Below, piece after piece: positions 61,788-64,000 of a stretch of DNA of 64,000 nucleotides. The notes below the pieces were generated by a model. It did no database searches. It was not told where the DNA came from and saw only the letters and a list, made by a program, of their open reading frames with translations. The stretch comes from Sagittula sp. P11 (GTDB taxonomy: Bacteria > Pseudomonadota > Alphaproteobacteria > Rhodobacterales > Rhodobacteraceae): NCBI RefSeq assembly GCF_002814095.1, contig NZ_CP021913.1:3912501-3976500 (forward strand), in the 5' to 3' direction. Both the position numbers and the translations under genes were made by a program. Numbering within the stretch: the first letter of the stretch is position 1; each line of letters starts with the position of its first letter.

Positions 61788-63295
61788 ACCCGCTTTACGA
61801 CCGCCTGTTCGGTGTCCATGCCGGCAAGGACACGCCCTTTCTGCACCTTGCCTCCGGTGAGAGCCTGACCCACGCGGCGTTCCTGCGCATGGCGGCGCGC
61901 TTTGCCCATGTGCTGAGCAACGCGGGGCTGGTGCCGGGCGATCGTCTGGCGGCACAGGTGGAGAAATCCCCCGAAGCGCTGGCACTGTACGCAGCCTGCG
62001 TGCAGGCTGGCGTCGTCTTCCTGCCTCTGAACACGGCCTATACCCGCGACGAGCTGGCCTATTTCATCGAGAACTCGGGCGCGAAGCTGGTGGTGGGCGA
62101 TCCGGCCAAGGCCGACGATCTGCGCCCGATGGTCGAGGGGCTGGACGCGCAGCTGATGACCTTGGCCGCCGATGGCACGGGCAGTTTCACCGAAGCCGCC
62201 GCCGACCAGCCCGACAGCTTTGACACCGCCGGGCGGGAAGAGGATGACCTGGCCGCCTTCCTCTACACATCCGGCACGACGGGGCGGTCGAAGGGGGCGA
62301 TGCTGACGCAGGCGAACCTTCTGTCGAACGCAGAGACGCTGGTCGACTGCTGGCGCTTTACCGCAGACGACGTGTTGCTGCACGCGCTGCCCATCTTTCA
62401 CACGCACGGGCTGTTCGTCGCGACGAACGTGATGCTTGTGGCGGGCGGGTCGATGATCTTCCTGCCGAAGTTCGATCTGGACGTGGTAATCGACAACCTG
62501 CCGCGCGCCACGTCGATGATGGGTGTGCCGACCTTCTACACCCGGCTTCTGAACGATGATCGGTTTACCCGCGACCTGACGCAGGGCATGCGGCTGTTTA
62601 CCTCGGGCTCGGCCCCGCTGCTTGCCGAAACCCATGTGCGGTTCGAGGAGCGCACCGGCCACCGTATCCTCGAACGTTACGGCATGACCGAAACCAACAT
62701 GAACACGTCGAACCCCTATGACGGCGACCGCCGGGCCGGGACGGTCGGTCTGCCGCTGCCGGGCGTCGAGCTGAAGGTCTGCGATCCCGAAACCGGGGCA
62801 GAGCTGCCGCGTGGCGAGGTCGGCGTGATCGAGGTCCGCGGCCCCAACGTCTTCAAGGGGTACTGGCAGATGCCGGACAAGACCGCCGCCGAATTGCGCG
62901 AGGACGGGTTCTTCATCACCGGCGACCTCGGTGTGCAGGGCGAGGATGGCTATGTCACCATCGTCGGCCGCAACAAGGATCTGATCATCTCGGGCGGTTA
63001 CAACATCTATCCCAAGGAAATCGAACAGGTGCTGGACGACCAGCCGGGTGTGCTGGAAACCGCCGTGATCGGCGTGCCGCACCCGGATTTCGGCGAAACC
63101 GTTGTGGCTGTCGTCGTGCCGCAAGAGGGCGCCGCACCGGATGCCGATCAACTGGCCGCCGCCTGTACCGGCAGCCTTGCCCGGTTCAAGCACCCGCGTC
63201 GTTTCGAGATCGTCGACGCCCTGCCGCGCAACACCATGGGCAAAGTGCAAAAGAACATCCTGCGCGATACCTACAAGGGTTTGTTCAGCAATTGA
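61784..63295 (+). CDS. matB: Malonyl-CoA synthetase
   Basis: 503 residues, acyl-adenylate enzyme. The P-loop motif YTSGTTGRSKGAM lies near residues 160-175, the ERYGMTETNM adenylate motif near 300, and the hinge with SGGYNIYPKEIEQVLDD follows. The catalytic Lys is in NTMGKVQKN near 487. Size and LPRATSMMGVPTFYTRLL agree with MatB. It activates malonate with ATP and CoA; MatA then decarboxylates the product, so imported malonate yields acetyl-CoA. The start overlaps matA by four bases. Confidence 0.95.
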   Translation: MNPLYDRLFGVHAGKDTPFLHLASGESLTHAAFLRMAARFAHVLSNAGLVPGDRLAAQVEKSPEALALYAACVQAGVVFLPLNTAYTRDELAYFIENSGAKLVVGDPAKADDLRPMVEGLDAQLMTLAADGTGSFTEAAADQPDSFDTAGREEDDLAAFLYTSGTTGRSKGAMLTQANLLSNAETLVDCWRFTADDVLLHALPIFHTHGLFVATNVMLVAGGSMIFLPKFDLDVVIDNLPRATSMMGVPTFYTRLLNDDRFTRDLTQGMRLFTSGSAPLLAETHVRFEERTGHRILERYGMTETNMNTSNPYDGDRRAGTVGLPLPGVELKVCDPETGAELPRGEVGVIEVRGPNVFKGYWQMPDKTAAELREDGFFITGDLGVQGEDGYVTIVGRNKDLIISGGYNIYPKEIEQVLDDQPGVLETAVIGVPHPDFGETVVAVVVPQEGAAPDADQLAAACTGSLARFKHPRRFEIVDALPRNTMGKVQKNILRDTYKGLFSN

Positions 63296-63345
63296 TTGCC
63301 GTGTTGCAGGGGCAGGGAGGGACCTGACCTGCTGGCTGGGATGCG

Positions 63346-63575
63346 GGCGCGGAGGTTGCCCGAGACCTGTTTCGCCTGCTGCGGGTGTGGGGCAAGCCCG
63401 TCTGCATTGTCAGCGATGACGGGGCCGCGTTCATCGGTCAGGCGACCGGAAACGAGGTCCCGTGGCTCCGCATGGGTCCTGGCAGACCTTAACGGAACAC
63501 CCTCATCGAAAACCTCCAGGCCGAATATCGGAACGAGGAGCTATTCGACAGCCTGGGCGCAACCGGCTCTGGGGT
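63346..63575 (+). pseudogene. IS3-type transposase (integrase-core) remnant
   Basis: One frame reads GAEVARDLFRLLRVWGKPVC, then IVSDDGAAFIGQA (the DNG/DDG Asp box of IS3 OrfB), a TAA at about 63490, and RNTLIENLQAEYRNEELFDS (the downstream Glu region). The spacing between the boxes is about right, but the sequence between is scrambled and both ends are missing. It sits directly after matB and is inactive. Confidence 0.65.
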
Positions 63576-63631
63576 ACCGCTTGGTCATTCCCGGCATTCG
63601 CTCTGACACATGCGGATAAACCCCGTGTAAT

Positions 63632-63663
63632 CCGGCTCGCCAAGGATGCCCTCGGCGAGCCGG
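63632..63663. repeat. Perfect 10-bp inverted repeat
   Basis: CCGGCTCGCC (63632-63641) and GGCGAGCCGG (63654-63663) are separated by 12 bases. There is no T-run. It lies between the transposase remnant and the last gene and may be a transcript-end hairpin. Confidence 0.4.
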
Positions 63664-63740
63664 TCGATGCGGGCGCCATTTTCCCGACGGGGGCCCGGAA
63701 CGAACAGCGGCGCGGTACGAAGTCTGGCGGTGGCGTGCGG

Positions 63741-64000
63741 TCAGGCCTGCGTCCTGTCCACGGTGAGAACCGGTGTGCCGTCGGATGTCGTGTCAGGACT
63801 GCGCCCGTCTTTGTCGAGCGTGCCGCGAATACGGTGTCGCCAGTTCGAGAAGCTGTCGAACCGAACGGTGTCGATCGGCTGATCCAGCGCGATCTCGACC
63901 TGGCGACGCTCGGCCCTCCCCGAAACGGCCAGGATCTTTCCGCTGTAGGCCTGCCCAAGATAGCGCCCGCTCACCTTGGTGCCTACGGCGAGGAGCAGTG
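63741..64000 (-). CDS. 3' part of a hypothetical gene (runs off the right edge)
   Basis: The frame is open to the window edge, so the N-terminus is missing. About 86 residues are visible: LLLAVGTKVSGRYLGQAYSG, then KILAVSGRAERRQVEIALD, QPIDTVRFDSFSNWRHRIRG, and TSDGTPVLTVDRTQA. The pattern is all-beta, with VSGRYLGQ and VRFDSFSN as likely conserved blocks. From memory this resembles the C-terminal half of small alphaproteobacterial proteins labelled glyoxalase-superfamily-like; I cannot confirm it. An ATG-like start inside the window (63974) would cut the first block, so a start further right is more likely. Confidence 0.55.
   Translation of the reverse strand, partial: LLLAVGTKVSGRYLGQAYSGKILAVSGRAERRQVEIALDQPIDTVRFDSFSNWRHRIRGTLDKDGRSPDTTSDGTPVLTVDRTQA

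Overview
The window is high-GC DNA from an alphaproteobacterium, most likely of the Rhodobacteraceae (roseobacter group). The evidence is a nuo (complex I) operon interspersed with small family-specific genes, ribonuclease J beside birA-coaX, an R. sphaeroides-type sulfolipid operon (sqdB-sqdD-sqdC), and the general codon and intergenic style. All identifications come from reading the sequence; no database search was possible.

Left part (1-33.2 kb, core-like). Positions 1-12.8 kb hold the distal nuo operon, nuoG-H-I-J-K-L-M-N, with at least five extra small genes between subunits, many start-stop overlaps, and a strong intrinsic terminator after nuoN. Then come birA, coaX and rnj (same strand), a convergent two-domain PilZ protein, an OsmC-type peroxidase, a DEAD-box RNA helicase with a polyserine tail, two tandem paralogous glycosyltransferases, tgt, and a four-gene sulfoquinovosyl diacylglycerol operon carrying an extra VOC-family gene. 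These are followed by an Old Yellow Enzyme, lon, an N-terminally extended HU protein and two tRNA-Val genes (anticodons CAC and TAC).

Middle part (33.3-47.9 kb, accessory). Just after tRNA-Val(TAC) lies a decayed site-specific integrase. A second, related integrase 5' remnant sits at 47.64 kb, so this stretch looks like an eroded island. It holds an IS256-family remnant that cut a small operon, an IS5-family element with a broken transposase, and an MCE/Mla-type lipid ABC transporter operon whose lipoprotein gene carries one in-frame stop. It also holds a Crp/Fnr-family regulator, several small conserved hypothetical genes, and a LysR / SDR / SnoaL-like divergent cluster. Four 14-bp palindromes of the form CTGAY-N4-RTYAG occur in two pairs upstream of island genes and may be targets of the local Crp/Fnr regulator.

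Right part (47.9-64 kb). A paoABC-type molybdenum aldehyde oxidoreductase operon is followed by a BON-MscS mechanosensitive channel and a secreted von Willebrand A protein with seven repeats of about 89 residues, the last six in exact 267-bp register. A complete malonate module follows: a divergent GntR regulator with a perfect operator-like palindrome, TRAP transporter matPQM, malonyl-CoA decarboxylase and malonyl-CoA synthetase. Malonate would be imported, activated to malonyl-CoA by MatB, and decarboxylated to acetyl-CoA by MatA. The window ends with an IS3-type transposase remnant and the 3' part of an unrecognised gene.
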